Source: Halapricum hydrolyticum
GTDB taxonomy: Archaea > Halobacteriota > Halobacteria > Halobacteriales > Haloarculaceae
Direction: 5' to 3'
Length of the DNA: 64,000 bases
NCBI RefSeq assembly: GCF_025517535.1
Contig: NZ_JAOPKC010000005.1
Span: 95,261-159,260, forward strand
The notes beneath the pieces were generated by a model. It saw only the letters and a list, made by a program, of their open reading frames with translations, had not been told where the DNA came from and did not search any database. The stretch's first letter is position 1. Every line of letters begins with the position of its first letter. The translations under genes were made by a program, and so were the position numbers. Positions 25,695 to 34,171 of this stretch are shown in pieces.

Positions 25695-27101
25695 ATGCAG
25701 AAAGAATACAAGACGATCACGGAGATCAGCGGACCGCTGGTGTTCGCCGAAGTCGACGAGCCGGTCGGGTACAACGAGATCGTCGAGATCGAGACGCCGG
25801 ACGGCCAGATCCGTCGCGGACAAGTGCTGGAGACGACCAGCGACCACGTCGCCATTCAGGTCTTCGAAGGGACGGGCGGTATCGACCGGAAGTCGTCCGT
25901 TCGATTCCTCGGCGAGACGATGAAGATGAAGCTGACCGAGGACTTGCTCGGTCGCGTCCTGGACGGGTCGGGCCAGCCCATCGACGGCGGCCCGGAGATC
26001 GAACCGGACAAGCGCGAAGATATCGTCGGCGAGGCGATCAATCCCTACTCCCGGGAGTACCCCGCGGAGTTCATCCAGACGGGCGTCTCGGCCATCGACG
26101 GGATGAACACGCTCGTCCGCGGCCAGAAGCTACCGATTTTCTCCAGTTCGGGACAGCCTCACAACGACCTGGCGCTGCAGATCGCCCGTCAGGCGACCGT
26201 CCCCGAAGAAGAGAAAGAGGGCGGCGAGTCGGAGTTCGCGGTGATCTTCGGCGCGATGGGGATCACCGCCGAAGAGGCCAACGAGTTCATGGACGACTTC
26301 GAGCGCACGGGCGCGCTCGAACGCAGCGTCGTCTTCATGAACCTCGCGGACGACCCCGCGACCGAGCGGACGCTTACCCCGCGGCTGGCGCTGACGACCG
26401 CGGAGTATCTGGCCTTCGAGAAGGGGTATCACGTCCTGACGATCCTGACGGACATGACCAACTACTGTGAGGCGCTGCGCGAGATCGGGGCTGCCCGCGA
26501 GGAAGTTCCCGGTCGGCGTGGCTACCCCGGGTACATGTACACTGACCTCGCGCAACTGTACGAGCGGGCCGGCCGGATCAAGGGTCAGGATGGGTCGATC
26601 ACCCAGATCCCGATCCTGACGATGCCGAGCGACGACATCACTCACCCGATCCCGGACCTGACCGGCTACATTACCGAGGGCCAGATCATCATCGATCCGG
26701 ACCTCAACAGCCAGGGTATCAAGCCGCCGATCAACGTGTTGCCCAGCCTCTCGCGGCTGATGGACGACGGGATCGGTGAGGGACTGACCCGGGCCGATCA
26801 CGCCGACGTCTCCGACCAGCTGTATGCTGCCTACGCAGAAGGTGAGGATCTGCGCGACCTCGTGAACATCGTCGGTCGCGAGGCCCTCTCGGAACGTGAC
26901 AACAAGTACCTCGACTTCGCCGATCGCTTCGAAGCGGAGTTCGTCCAGCAGGGCTTCACGACTGACCGCGACATCGAAGAGACCCTGGAGATCGGCTGGG
27001 ATCTGCTCAGCATGCTCCCGAAAGAGGAACTCAACCGCATCGACGAGGATCTCATCGAGGAGCACTACCGCGAGGACGAGTCGGTCGAAGTCGAAGCCTG
27101 A
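25695..27101 (+). CDS. atpB: A-type ATP synthase regulatory subunit B
   Basis: A 468-residue subunit B beginning MQKEYKTITEISGPLVF. It lacks a canonical P-loop (IFSSSGQPHNDLALQIARQ replaces it), as known for non-catalytic B subunits, and contains EYLAFEKGYHVLTILTDMT and TQIPILTMPSDDITHPIPDL. It is the last ATP synthase gene here: subunit D, which usually follows in archaeal operons, is replaced by 257 bases and the bacteriorhodopsin gene. Confidence 0.97.
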   Translation: MQKEYKTITEISGPLVFAEVDEPVGYNEIVEIETPDGQIRRGQVLETTSDHVAIQVFEGTGGIDRKSSVRFLGETMKMKLTEDLLGRVLDGSGQPIDGGPEIEPDKREDIVGEAINPYSREYPAEFIQTGVSAIDGMNTLVRGQKLPIFSSSGQPHNDLALQIARQATVPEEEKEGGESEFAVIFGAMGITAEEANEFMDDFERTGALERSVVFMNLADDPATERTLTPRLALTTAEYLAFEKGYHVLTILTDMTNYCEALREIGAAREEVPGRRGYPGYMYTDLAQLYERAGRIKGQDGSITQIPILTMPSDDITHPIPDLTGYITEGQIIIDPDLNSQGIKPPINVLPSLSRLMDDGIGEGLTRADHADVSDQLYAAYAEGEDLRDLVNIVGREALSERDNKYLDFADRFEAEFVQQGFTTDRDIEETLEIGWDLLSMLPKEELNRIDEDLIEEHYREDESVEVEA

Positions 27102-27121
27102 TCGTCCCGCACTGAACGCGC

Positions 27122-27126
27122 TTTTT
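27122..27126 (+). terminator. Candidate T-tract terminator after the ATP synthase operon
   Basis: A T5 run 21 bases past the atpB stop, in a short GC-rich context, is a plausible U-tract terminator separating atp from bop transcription. Compositional evidence only. Confidence 0.35.
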
Positions 27127-27303
27127 CCGACGTTTCTCTCCGCCTGCCGACTGTGTAGGTCCGATATCTGCGAACGAATACCACACCCAACACATTGTGT
27201 CCTTCGTGAGCGTCGCGTCGCGAAACGGTCGATCGGTCGCGGGGCCGGACAGTCGTCGGTCTGCCAGCGTCGCGGACACGTACCGGCAAGCCGGTGACGG
27301 TTC

Positions 27304-27331
27304 CCAAACTATTGTGTCGTATCGATAATCC
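27304..27331 (+). promoter_or_regulatory. Candidate bop promoter: Bat-type upstream site plus TATA-like element
   Basis: CCAAACTATTGTG (27304-27316) resembles, with a one-base gap, the Halobacterium bop upstream activator sequence. If transcription starts about two bases before the ATG at 27359, as in Halobacterium bop, it sits at about -53 to -41, the expected place. A GATAAT element (27324-27329) falls near -30. The resemblance is partial and was judged by eye. Confidence 0.35.
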
Positions 27332-27358
27332 GGACCAGCCTATAGTATCTCGTGTACC

Positions 27359-28132
27359 ATGGCACAAGGCAGCGAAGTCACATGGCTTTGGCTCGGCACA
27401 GCAGGCATGCTCCTGGGGATGCTGTACTTCATCGCCCGGGGATACAATGTCAAAGACAGTCGGCGACAGAAGTTTTACATCGTAACGACGTTCATCGCGG
27501 CGATCGCGTTCGCCAATTACCTGGCGATGGCGACCGGGTTCGGCGTGATCGATCTCGCCGAATACCTCCCGCAAGACGCCGCGATCCTCGACGGGAAAGA
27601 AGAGTTGTTGATCTACTGGCCGCGATACACGGACTGGATCCTGACGACGCCACTGTTGCTGTACGACCTGGCGTTGCTCGCGGGAGCGGACCGTAACACG
27701 ATCGCGACGCTGGTCGGGCTGGACGTCATGATGATCCTGACCGGGCTGGTCGCGACGCTGACCGTCAACCCGATCGACTCCCTCGGCCTGAGCGTCGAGG
27801 CACACCGCCTGATCTGGTGGGGCGTCAGCACCGGCTTCTTCCTGGTGCTGATCTTCTACCTGTTCCGGGGCCTCTCGGAGAAGGCAGCCCAACTGTCGGG
27901 CAACACGAAGAGCACGTTCAACACCCTACGGTACATGATCGTCGGCCTGTGGTTCGTCTACCCGGTCTGGTGGTTGATCGGGACCGAGGGCCTCGCAGTC
28001 GTCGGACTCCCCATCGAGACCGCCGGGTTCATGGTACTCGACCTGACAGCGAAGGTCGGGTTCGGGATCGTGCTCCTGCGCAGTCACAGCGTCCTCGACG
28101 ACGCTGGCACGTCGACAGCGTCGGCCGCATAG
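27359..28132 (+). CDS. bop: Bacteriorhodopsin (light-driven proton pump)
   Basis: A 257-residue seven-helix retinal protein. Residues matching Halobacterium BR are present: Arg89, Asp92 (proton acceptor, BR D85), Trp93, Thr96, Asp103 (donor, BR D96), Asp122 (BR D115), the release-group glutamates in GTEG and PIET (BR E194/E204) and Lys232 (Schiff base) in DLTAKVGFG. With both carboxylates in helix C, this is a proton pump, not halorhodopsin or a sensory rhodopsin. The N-terminus is short and there is no obvious signal extension. crtY and blh follow on the same strand, and the ATP synthase operon precedes it. Confidence 0.96.
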   Translation: MAQGSEVTWLWLGTAGMLLGMLYFIARGYNVKDSRRQKFYIVTTFIAAIAFANYLAMATGFGVIDLAEYLPQDAAILDGKEELLIYWPRYTDWILTTPLLLYDLALLAGADRNTIATLVGLDVMMILTGLVATLTVNPIDSLGLSVEAHRLIWWGVSTGFFLVLIFYLFRGLSEKAAQLSGNTKSTFNTLRYMIVGLWFVYPVWWLIGTEGLAVVGLPIETAGFMVLDLTAKVGFGIVLLRSHSVLDDAGTSTASAA

Positions 28133-28191
28133 TCGTATAGAGTCGACGGGCGTTTCATCGCCCCGTTCGTATCGACGCCGGTCACCACCCA

Positions 28192-28923
28192 ATGGTAACA
28201 CTCACGTACGTCGGATTTCACGCTGTATTCGTCGCCCCGCCACTGTTCGTGTTAGCGTCGGTGACCGCGAACCGAGAGCGATCAGCGCGATCGGTCGTCC
28301 GGACGGTCCCGGTCGTCGCCATTCTCGCGCTCGCACTCGCATACACCACACCCTGGGACAATTACCTGATCCATCGCGGGGTCTGGTGGTACGGCGAGGG
28401 CGTCGTCGCCGGGCGACTCTGGCTCGCTCCGATCGAGGAGTACCTGTTCGTCCTGCTCCAGCCGATCGTCGCGACGCTGTGGCTGGCGCTCGTCTCGGAG
28501 TCGTTCGAGTGGCCGAGAAAGCGCATCACTATGACGCTGCGGGACCGCCTGCTCGGCGTCGTGGCGGCCGCGGGCATCGGCGTCGCCGGACTCGCGATGC
28601 TGACTTGGCCGGCGACGTTTTACATGGGCGCGATCCTCTCGTGGGCAGCACCCGTGCTGGCGCTGCAGTGGGCGGTCGGCTGGCGGTATCTGGTTGCACG
28701 CTGGCGTCTGACGGCGATCGGAACGCTCGCACCCGCGCTGTACTTCGCGGCCACCGATCGAGTCGCGATCCACTACGGGATCTGGAGCCTCTCGGAGCGG
28801 TACACGACCGGTCTGACCGTCGGTGGGCTCCCGATCGAGGAGGGGGCGTTCTTCGTGGTGACGACGCTGTTCGTCGTCCAGGGGCTCGTGCTCTACCCGT
28901 GGGTGATCGAGCGGTGGCGCTGA
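28192..28923 (+). CDS. crtY: Lycopene beta-cyclase (fused CrtYcd type)
   Basis: A 243-residue membrane protein with about seven helices made of two similar halves, each with the lycopene-cyclase PIEE signature (APIEEYLFVLLQP near residue 80 and LPIEEGAFFVVTTLF near 215) and a PWDNYLI-like segment. It matches the archaeal fused form of the heterodimeric CrtYc/CrtYd cyclases and converts lycopene to beta-carotene, the retinal precursor. It is 59 bases after bop. Its 3' end lies in a 39-base tandem duplication shared with the next gene. Confidence 0.93.
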   Translation: MVTLTYVGFHAVFVAPPLFVLASVTANRERSARSVVRTVPVVAILALALAYTTPWDNYLIHRGVWWYGEGVVAGRLWLAPIEEYLFVLLQPIVATLWLALVSESFEWPRKRITMTLRDRLLGVVAAAGIGVAGLAMLTWPATFYMGAILSWAAPVLALQWAVGWRYLVARWRLTAIGTLAPALYFAATDRVAIHYGIWSLSERYTTGLTVGGLPIEEGAFFVVTTLFVVQGLVLYPWVIERWR

Positions 28924-28980
28924 TCGACGACGCCCGGCGGGGTGATCGAGCAGTGGCGCCGACTGACGACGCCCGGGGGC
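28903..28980 (+). repeat. 39-base tandem duplication across the crtY/blh junction
   Basis: 28903-28941 and 28942-28980 match at 33 of 39 positions and abut exactly. The period is 13 codons. The first copy contains the crtY stop and a GTG usable for blh; in the second copy the stop codon is changed to CGA and the equivalent GTG (28953) is kept. Confidence 0.8.
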
Positions 28981-29975
28981 GACTGGCCGCAGCGACGTTT
29001 CGACCCGTCTGGATCGTCCTCGCGGCCGTCGCCGCCATACACGTCCTGGGAATCCGTGTTCCGCGTCCGATACAGTACGCCGTCCTTCTGTCGACGGTGC
29101 TCGTCCTCGGATTGCCCCACGGCGCGCTCGATCACCTCACGCTACCTCGTGCGCGCGACCGGGCAGTGACGTTGCGCGGGGTCGCCGTCTTCTCGGTGGC
29201 GTATCTCGCGGTCGCTGGCGCCTACGGACTGGCGTGGCTACTCGCGCCGACGGCGTCGTTCGTCGGGTTCGTCCTGCTGACGTGGTTTCACTGGGGTCAG
29301 GGCGACCGGGCGCACCTCGCAGTGATCGCCGACGCGTCGCACCTCGACGATCGCCTGATCGGCTGGCTGACCCTGCTCGTCCGCGGCGGGCTCCCAATGA
29401 TGGTCCCGCTGATCGGCTTTCCCGACGCCTACGAGTCGGTCGCGCGGACCGTGGTCGGATTGTTCGATCCTGCCGGGGGCGCGGGGTGGCTCGGGTTGCT
29501 CTTCGAGCCGACGACGCGTCTGGCGCTGGGCCTCGGGTTTGCCCTGCTGACGCTCGCGACCCTGGCGCTGGGCTACCGCGCGGTCGACGACCGACGTGGC
29601 TGGCAGGTCGATGCCCTCGAAACGGCGCTGCTGTGGGTGTTTTTCCTGACTGTCCCGCCGGTCCTGGCGGTCGGGATCTACTTCGTCGTCTGGCACTCGC
29701 TTCGGCACCTGGCACGCCTGATCACCGTCGACGACGTCGCGACGACGGCACTGGCTCGTGGCGCGACCGATCGGCTCCTGGCCCGCGTCGGTCGGGACGC
29801 GCTCCCGATGACTGCCGGCGCGCTCGTGCTGTTCGGTGCACTCGCCGTGGTCGTACCGAACGAACCGGGATCGCTCGCCGGCGTCGGCGGCGTCTACCTG
29901 GTGTTGCTGGCCGTGCTGACGCTCCCCCACGCCGGGGTCGTCACGGCGCTCGACCGGATACAGGGCGTAAGCTGA
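28914..29975 (+). CDS. blh: Brp/Blh-type beta-carotene 15,15'-dioxygenase (retinal synthesis)
   Basis: A membrane protein of 353 residues (GTG 28914, overlapping the crtY stop by ten bases) or 340 residues (GTG 28953). Brp/Blh landmarks are the histidines in GLPHGALDHLTL, LTWFHWGQGD, FFVVWHSLRHLARL and LPHAGVV, which are the proposed iron ligands; about nine hydrophobic segments are present. It cleaves beta-carotene to retinal for bacteriorhodopsin. The two possible starts arise from the tandem duplication at the junction. Confidence 0.92.
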   Translation: MALIDDARRGDRAVAPTDDARGRLAAATFRPVWIVLAAVAAIHVLGIRVPRPIQYAVLLSTVLVLGLPHGALDHLTLPRARDRAVTLRGVAVFSVAYLAVAGAYGLAWLLAPTASFVGFVLLTWFHWGQGDRAHLAVIADASHLDDRLIGWLTLLVRGGLPMMVPLIGFPDAYESVARTVVGLFDPAGGAGWLGLLFEPTTRLALGLGFALLTLATLALGYRAVDDRRGWQVDALETALLWVFFLTVPPVLAVGIYFVVWHSLRHLARLITVDDVATTALARGATDRLLARVGRDALPMTAGALVLFGALAVVVPNEPGSLAGVGGVYLVLLAVLTLPHAGVVTALDRIQGVS

Positions 29976-30005
29976 AAGAACAGTTCGACGGTACTGCCGG
30001 AACGA

Positions 30006-31574
30006 CTACTGTTCGAGGTCGATCAGCGTGACGTCGATGATCCGGTCGTCGTCGAGCAGTTCGTCGACGACCTCGTCGCCGACGGGATCGTCGAGGTTGT
30101 AGACGGTCAGCGCCTCTCCGTCGATGCTCTCGCGGGCGTTGGACATGCTCGCGATGTTGACGTCGTGGTCGCCGAGGATCCGACCGATAGCGCCGATGAC
30201 GCCCGGCTCGTCGCGGTTTCGCGACAGCAGCATGTAGCCGTACGGTTCGGCGTCGACGCGGTAGCCGTCGATCTCGACGAGACGGGGGTCTTCGCCCGCG
30301 TAGAGCGTCCCGGAAACCGTCAACGATTCCTCGCCGTTGCCGACGGTGACCGAAAGCAGGTTCCGGAAGTCTTTGGTCTCGCGACGGCGACTCTCGGTGA
30401 CGTCGATGCCGCGCCGTTCTGCGATGCGTGCAGGGGCGTTGACGACCTGGTCCTGCCAGCCGTAGGGTTTGAACACGGCAGCAGTCACCAGGTCGAGGTC
30501 CTCGTCGGCGATGTCACCGGCATAGGTGATCTCGATCTCCTCGATCCGGCCGTCGAACAGGCGCATGGCGACCAGACTCGCCGTCTCGGCGACCTCGACG
30601 TAGTTGCGGATGCGGGGGTAGGCTGTCGCTTCGACGGAGGGGACGTTGATCGCGTTTTTGACCAGTTCCCCGTTCAGCGCGTTGACGACCTGGTCGGCAG
30701 CGGTCACGGCGACGTTGACCTGGGCGTTGCGCGTTTTCGCACCGAGGTGTGGCGTCGTGATGATGTTCTCGACGTCCATGAACGGGTGGTCATCGGCCGG
30801 CGGCTCCTCGCTGTAAACGTCGACGCCCGCGCCTTTGATCCGGCCGGACTCGACGGCCTCCGCGAGCGCGGGCTCGTCGATGATCCCGCCGCGGGACGTG
30901 TGGATGACGAAGTCGCCCTCGAATCGCTCGATCTCCGCCTCGCCGATGAGACCGCGCGTCTCCTCCGTCAGGCGAGCCTGCACCGAGAGGAGGTCGACGG
31001 TCTCCAGCAGTTCGTCCAGTTCGAGCAACTCGACGTCCATCTGGTCGGCGCGGTCCTCGCCCAGGTACGGGTCGTAGGCGACGACGTCGAGTCCGAGGTT
31101 GTCGAACCGCCAGCCGACTTCCTGGCCGAGTCGACCCAGGCCGACGATCCCGACGGTCATCCCGCCGAGTTCGCTCCGGGTGATGTCGTCTTTGGCCCAC
31201 TCGCCCTCGATGAGACGCTGGTGGGCTTGCGGGACCTGGCTGGCGACGGTAAACGCCAGCCCGATGGTCAGCTCCGCGGCCGCACGGACGTTGCCGCGCG
31301 GGGCGTTGGCGACGATGACACCGTGGTCGGTCGCCGCCGGAATGTCGATGTTGTCGACGCCGATGCCGGCCCGCGAGACAATCTGCAGGTTCGGTGCGGC
31401 CTCGAACACCTCGCGGGTGATCTCTGTCCCGCGAACCAGCAGGCCGTTGACGTCCTCTATCTGCTCGATAACGCCCTCCGTATCGACGTCGTAGTCGGTC
31501 ACCACCTCGTAACCGGCATCGCGCAACCGAGCGAGGCCAGCGTCGGAGATCGGATCCGTGACCAGTACCTTCAT
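30006..31574 (-). CDS. serA: D-3-phosphoglycerate dehydrogenase
   Basis: A 522-residue long-form PGDH. The NAD-binding Rossmann glycine motif is VGLGRLGQEVG, the catalytic Arg/Glu/His set is in VQARLTEETRGLI, and TPHLGAKT, the intervening ASB domain and a C-terminal ACT domain (VIGAIGRILGDHDVNIASM) are present. It oxidises 3-phosphoglycerate as the first step of serine synthesis and is probably inhibited by serine through the ACT domain. The start at 31574 (MKVLVTDPIS) has a GATAAA element about 27 bases upstream. It is monocistronic. Confidence 0.95.
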   Translation of the reverse strand: MKVLVTDPISDAGLARLRDAGYEVVTDYDVDTEGVIEQIEDVNGLLVRGTEITREVFEAAPNLQIVSRAGIGVDNIDIPAATDHGVIVANAPRGNVRAAAELTIGLAFTVASQVPQAHQRLIEGEWAKDDITRSELGGMTVGIVGLGRLGQEVGWRFDNLGLDVVAYDPYLGEDRADQMDVELLELDELLETVDLLSVQARLTEETRGLIGEAEIERFEGDFVIHTSRGGIIDEPALAEAVESGRIKGAGVDVYSEEPPADDHPFMDVENIITTPHLGAKTRNAQVNVAVTAADQVVNALNGELVKNAINVPSVEATAYPRIRNYVEVAETASLVAMRLFDGRIEEIEITYAGDIADEDLDLVTAAVFKPYGWQDQVVNAPARIAERRGIDVTESRRRETKDFRNLLSVTVGNGEESLTVSGTLYAGEDPRLVEIDGYRVDAEPYGYMLLSRNRDEPGVIGAIGRILGDHDVNIASMSNARESIDGEALTVYNLDDPVGDEVVDELLDDDRIIDVTLIDLEQ

Positions 31575-31692
31575 ACTCGGTAGGTACCCACCCACCGGTT
31601 TATCTGTACCGAAACGCGCGGGGAACTGGCCGTGTACAACAGTGATGGACTCCCGGCTCTGGAGGGTGACACGACGAGCGGAATCGAAAGAT

Positions 31693-31806
31693 CTAGTCGG
31701 CGGCCGACTCGCGCTGCTCGCTCAACTTCTCCCAGATCTCGGTACAACCGGCGCCGTCTTCGAGTCCATCCAGGTGATCGTCGGGGTGCGGCTCGGGTTC
31801 GTCCAT
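31693..31806 (-). CDS. Small acidic hypothetical protein
   Basis: A 37-residue, strongly acidic protein (MDEPEPHPDDHLDGLEDG, then GCTEIWEKLSEQRE) with haloarchaeal codon bias. An in-frame ATG at 31845 would add 13 residues, but those codons are AT-rich and contain a palindromic operator, and a strong TATA (CTTATAA on the minus strand, 31845-31851) lies there, so I prefer the start at 31806. One cysteine and one tryptophan are present. It is divergent from the TrmB-family gene, suggesting regulation by it. Family unknown to me. Confidence 0.55.
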   Translation of the reverse strand: MDEPEPHPDDHLDGLEDGAGCTEIWEKLSEQRESAAD

Positions 31807-31827
31807 GTTACTCACGATCTTAGTAAC
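31807..31827. promoter_or_regulatory. TrmB-type operator candidate, TACT-N8-GAGTA palindrome
   Basis: The palindrome GTTACT-N9-AGTAAC contains, on the minus strand, TACT, eight bases, then GAGTA, an exact fit to the cis element reported for Halobacterium TrmB. It lies immediately before the small-protein start at 31806, just downstream of that gene's TATA box, and about 80 bases upstream of the TrmB-family gene. Confidence 0.55.
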
Positions 31828-31905
31828 ATCATTTACGTCTGCCATTATAAGTGTTGCGGGACTCGAAGCACACGCTTAACTCGCTCGCAGATACATCGGC
31901 AGACG

Positions 31906-32745
31906 ATGAGCGATGCCGAGGACCTGCTCGCGCACCTGGACTTGCGGGAGTACGAGACGACGGCCCTGCGAGAACTGCTGACACTCGGACGTTCGACGGC
32001 GCCGAATCTCGCGGAGGCGACGGGGATTCCGCGAGCCCGGATCTACGAGGTGCTCGACGAACTCGCCGATCGAGGGTTCGTCGAGGTGATCCCTGGCCGG
32101 CCCAAGGAGTATCAGGCCAAACATCCCGAGGAGATCCTCGATCGCGCGGTCGAGAACGAACGCCAGGACTTCGAATCGTTCCGCGCGGAGATCGAAGACG
32201 TCCGCGAGGAGTTCGTCTCGACGTTCGGCCCGCTGTTCGAGCGCGCCAGCGGGGACATCACACCGACCGAGGACCTGTTTCACGTCGTCGACGTCGGCGA
32301 ACCCAGCGAGACGGAGACGCGCCAGCTCTATCACGACGCCGAACGGGAAGTGCACGTTCTCACGAAGAGCTTCGCGTATCTGGAGTCGATCAGGCCAGCG
32401 CTGGAGGACGCCCTGAACCGTGGGGTCGAGATCCGGGTACTGATGCTCGATCCGGCGCACCTGTCGCCGGACAACCGCGAGGTACAAGCCACCATTTATC
32501 AGGAACTGACCGATAGCCGCCCGGGGGTCGAGGTGCGGTTCAGCAACGAGAAGCTCCCGCTGCGCGGGACGGTCGCCGATCCGAGCATGGACTACGAGTC
32601 CGGAAAGGCGATCTTGCTGGTCGAGGAGAAAGACGTTCCGCTGTCGATGCGACAGGCGGCCGTCACGGATAACGGCAGTTTCGTCGCCGGTATCGAGCGA
32701 CTGTTCGAGCTGATCTGGGAGCACGACAGTACCGACGCGTATTGA
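31906..32745 (+). CDS. TrmB-family transcriptional regulator
   Basis: A 279-residue regulator with an N-terminal TrmB-type winged helix (about 5-75: LREYETTALRELLTLG, then ATGIPRARIYEVLDELADRG), a helical linker (85-120) and a PLD-like C-terminal domain (about 140-270: VHVLTKSFAYLESI, GVEIRVLMLDP). It is shorter than sugar-sensing TrmB proteins and lacks their maltose-binding domain, so its effector is unknown. A possible shared TATA (CTTAAC, 31875-31880) lies about 28 bases upstream. The operator at 31807 makes autoregulation or control of the divergent small gene plausible. Confidence 0.87.
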   Translation: MSDAEDLLAHLDLREYETTALRELLTLGRSTAPNLAEATGIPRARIYEVLDELADRGFVEVIPGRPKEYQAKHPEEILDRAVENERQDFESFRAEIEDVREEFVSTFGPLFERASGDITPTEDLFHVVDVGEPSETETRQLYHDAEREVHVLTKSFAYLESIRPALEDALNRGVEIRVLMLDPAHLSPDNREVQATIYQELTDSRPGVEVRFSNEKLPLRGTVADPSMDYESGKAILLVEEKDVPLSMRQAAVTDNGSFVAGIERLFELIWEHDSTDAY

Positions 32746-32923
32746 TACTACTCGCGTCTGGGTGAAATTATTGAATTCAAATTTCGGACGGTGATTGTCC
32801 GATACCGTAAGAAAAGTAACCCTCACCCTCGGAGAGGAAATGGACAATGGCACACAACACGCTGCACGCCGGGCACGGGCAGACGAACGCACGTCCGTCG
32901 CGCCCGTCGTGGGAGGTGTCGTC

Positions 32924-34171
32924 GTGATCGTCGGCGTACCGAACGAGGTCGGTGAGGAAGACCGCGTCGCGCTCGTCCCGCCAGTCGCGGCCGAGTTGGT
33001 CGAAGACGGACACGAGGTGTACGTCGAGTCCGGTGCCGGCGAGGGTGCCGGCTGGGCCGACGGCGAGTACGAATCGGTTGGGTGCACGGTCGTCGCCGAC
33101 CGTGAGACGGTCTTCGAGGAAGCGACGGTGATACTGCAGGTGCAGGCGCTGGGTGCCGTCGACGACCCCCACATCGAGCAGTATCGCGAGGGGCAAGTCG
33201 TGATCGGGATGCTCGGCCCGTACGAGATTACCGACGAACAGCTCGCGGCGCTTGCCGACCGCGGCGTGAGCGCGTTCGCCCTGGAGCTAATTCCCAGGAT
33301 CAGCCGCGCCCAGAGCATGGACGCACTGTCCTCGCAGGCCAGCCTGGCCGGCTACAAGGCCTGTCTGCTGGCCGCAGCGGACCTCCCGAAGATGTTCCCG
33401 ATGGAGATGACCGCAGCGGGGACGATCCGTCCCGCGGACGTGTTCGTCATCGGGGCGGGCGTCGCCGGACTCAAGGCCATCGCGACGGCCGAACGCCTGG
33501 GCGCGTCCGTCAAGGCCTACGACATCCGCCTGGAGGCCAGACGCGACGTCGAGAGCCTCGGCGCGAAGTTCGTCGAACTCGACCTCGAGACCGAGGAGTC
33601 GGGCGACGAGGAGGGATACGCCCGCGAGATGGACGAGGAGTTCTACGCCGCCCAGCGCGAGCAGATGCAGGAGGTCGTCCCCGAGTCGGACGTCCTCATC
33701 ACGACGGCCGCGATCCCGGGGGGACCCGCGCCGGAACTGGTCTCGACGGAGATGATCGAAGCCATGGACGACGGCTCGGTCGTCGTCGATCTGTCGGCCC
33801 CGACCGGTGGCAACTGCGAACCGACCGTCGCGGGCGAGACGATCGAACACGACGGCGTGACGATCTACGGGCCGACGAACTTGCCCTCCCAGATCAGTCA
33901 CACCGCGAGCGGACAGTACGCCAACAACGTCGCCAACTTCCTGGAGAACCTCCTCGACGAGGGCGAACTGGCGTTCGACTTCGGCGACGAGATCGTCAAC
34001 TCGACGCTGCTCGTCCACGACGGCACGGTCCGGAATCCGCATGAAGACGACCTTGACGAAGGGGACTCCGACGAGACGGCAGACGCCAACGAGGAGGACG
34101 CCAGCGGCGCTGACGAGGACGAAGCGGCCTCAGGCGACGGGACTGACGCCGAGGAGGTGAGCGAGGCATGA
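32924..34171 (+). CDS. pntAA: Proton-translocating NAD(P) transhydrogenase, subunit alpha part 1
   Basis: A 415-residue soluble NAD(H)-binding domain I protein starting VIVGVPNEVGEEDRVALVPP. It has the alanine dehydrogenase/PNT fold, with QASLAGYKA and the NAD motif VIGAGVAGLKAIATAERLGA. The GTG start at 32924 is preceded at five bases by GGAGGTG, and family N-termini begin here; longer starts would add a basic, non-conserved leader. A very acidic tail of about 45 residues follows the domain, probably a halophilic linker. It overlaps pntAB by four bases. Confidence 0.9.
   Translation: MIVGVPNEVGEEDRVALVPPVAAELVEDGHEVYVESGAGEGAGWADGEYESVGCTVVADRETVFEEATVILQVQALGAVDDPHIEQYREGQVVIGMLGPYEITDEQLAALADRGVSAFALELIPRISRAQSMDALSSQASLAGYKACLLAAADLPKMFPMEMTAAGTIRPADVFVIGAGVAGLKAIATAERLGASVKAYDIRLEARRDVESLGAKFVELDLETEESGDEEGYAREMDEEFYAAQREQMQEVVPESDVLITTAAIPGGPAPELVSTEMIEAMDDGSVVVDLSAPTGGNCEPTVAGETIEHDGVTIYGPTNLPSQISHTASGQYANNVANFLENLLDEGELAFDFGDEIVNSTLLVHDGTVRNPHEDDLDEGDSDETADANEEDASGADEDEAASGDGTDAEEVSEA

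Noticed and set aside
31807..31845. Extending the small acidic protein to the ATG at 31845
   Set aside because: Those codons are AT-rich and contain the palindromic operator; a TATA box overlaps the upstream ATG.
32795..32923. Longer pntAA starts (32795 or 32840)
   Set aside because: The added segment is basic and unconserved, whereas GTG 32924 has GGAGGTG at the right distance and the family's N-terminal sequence.
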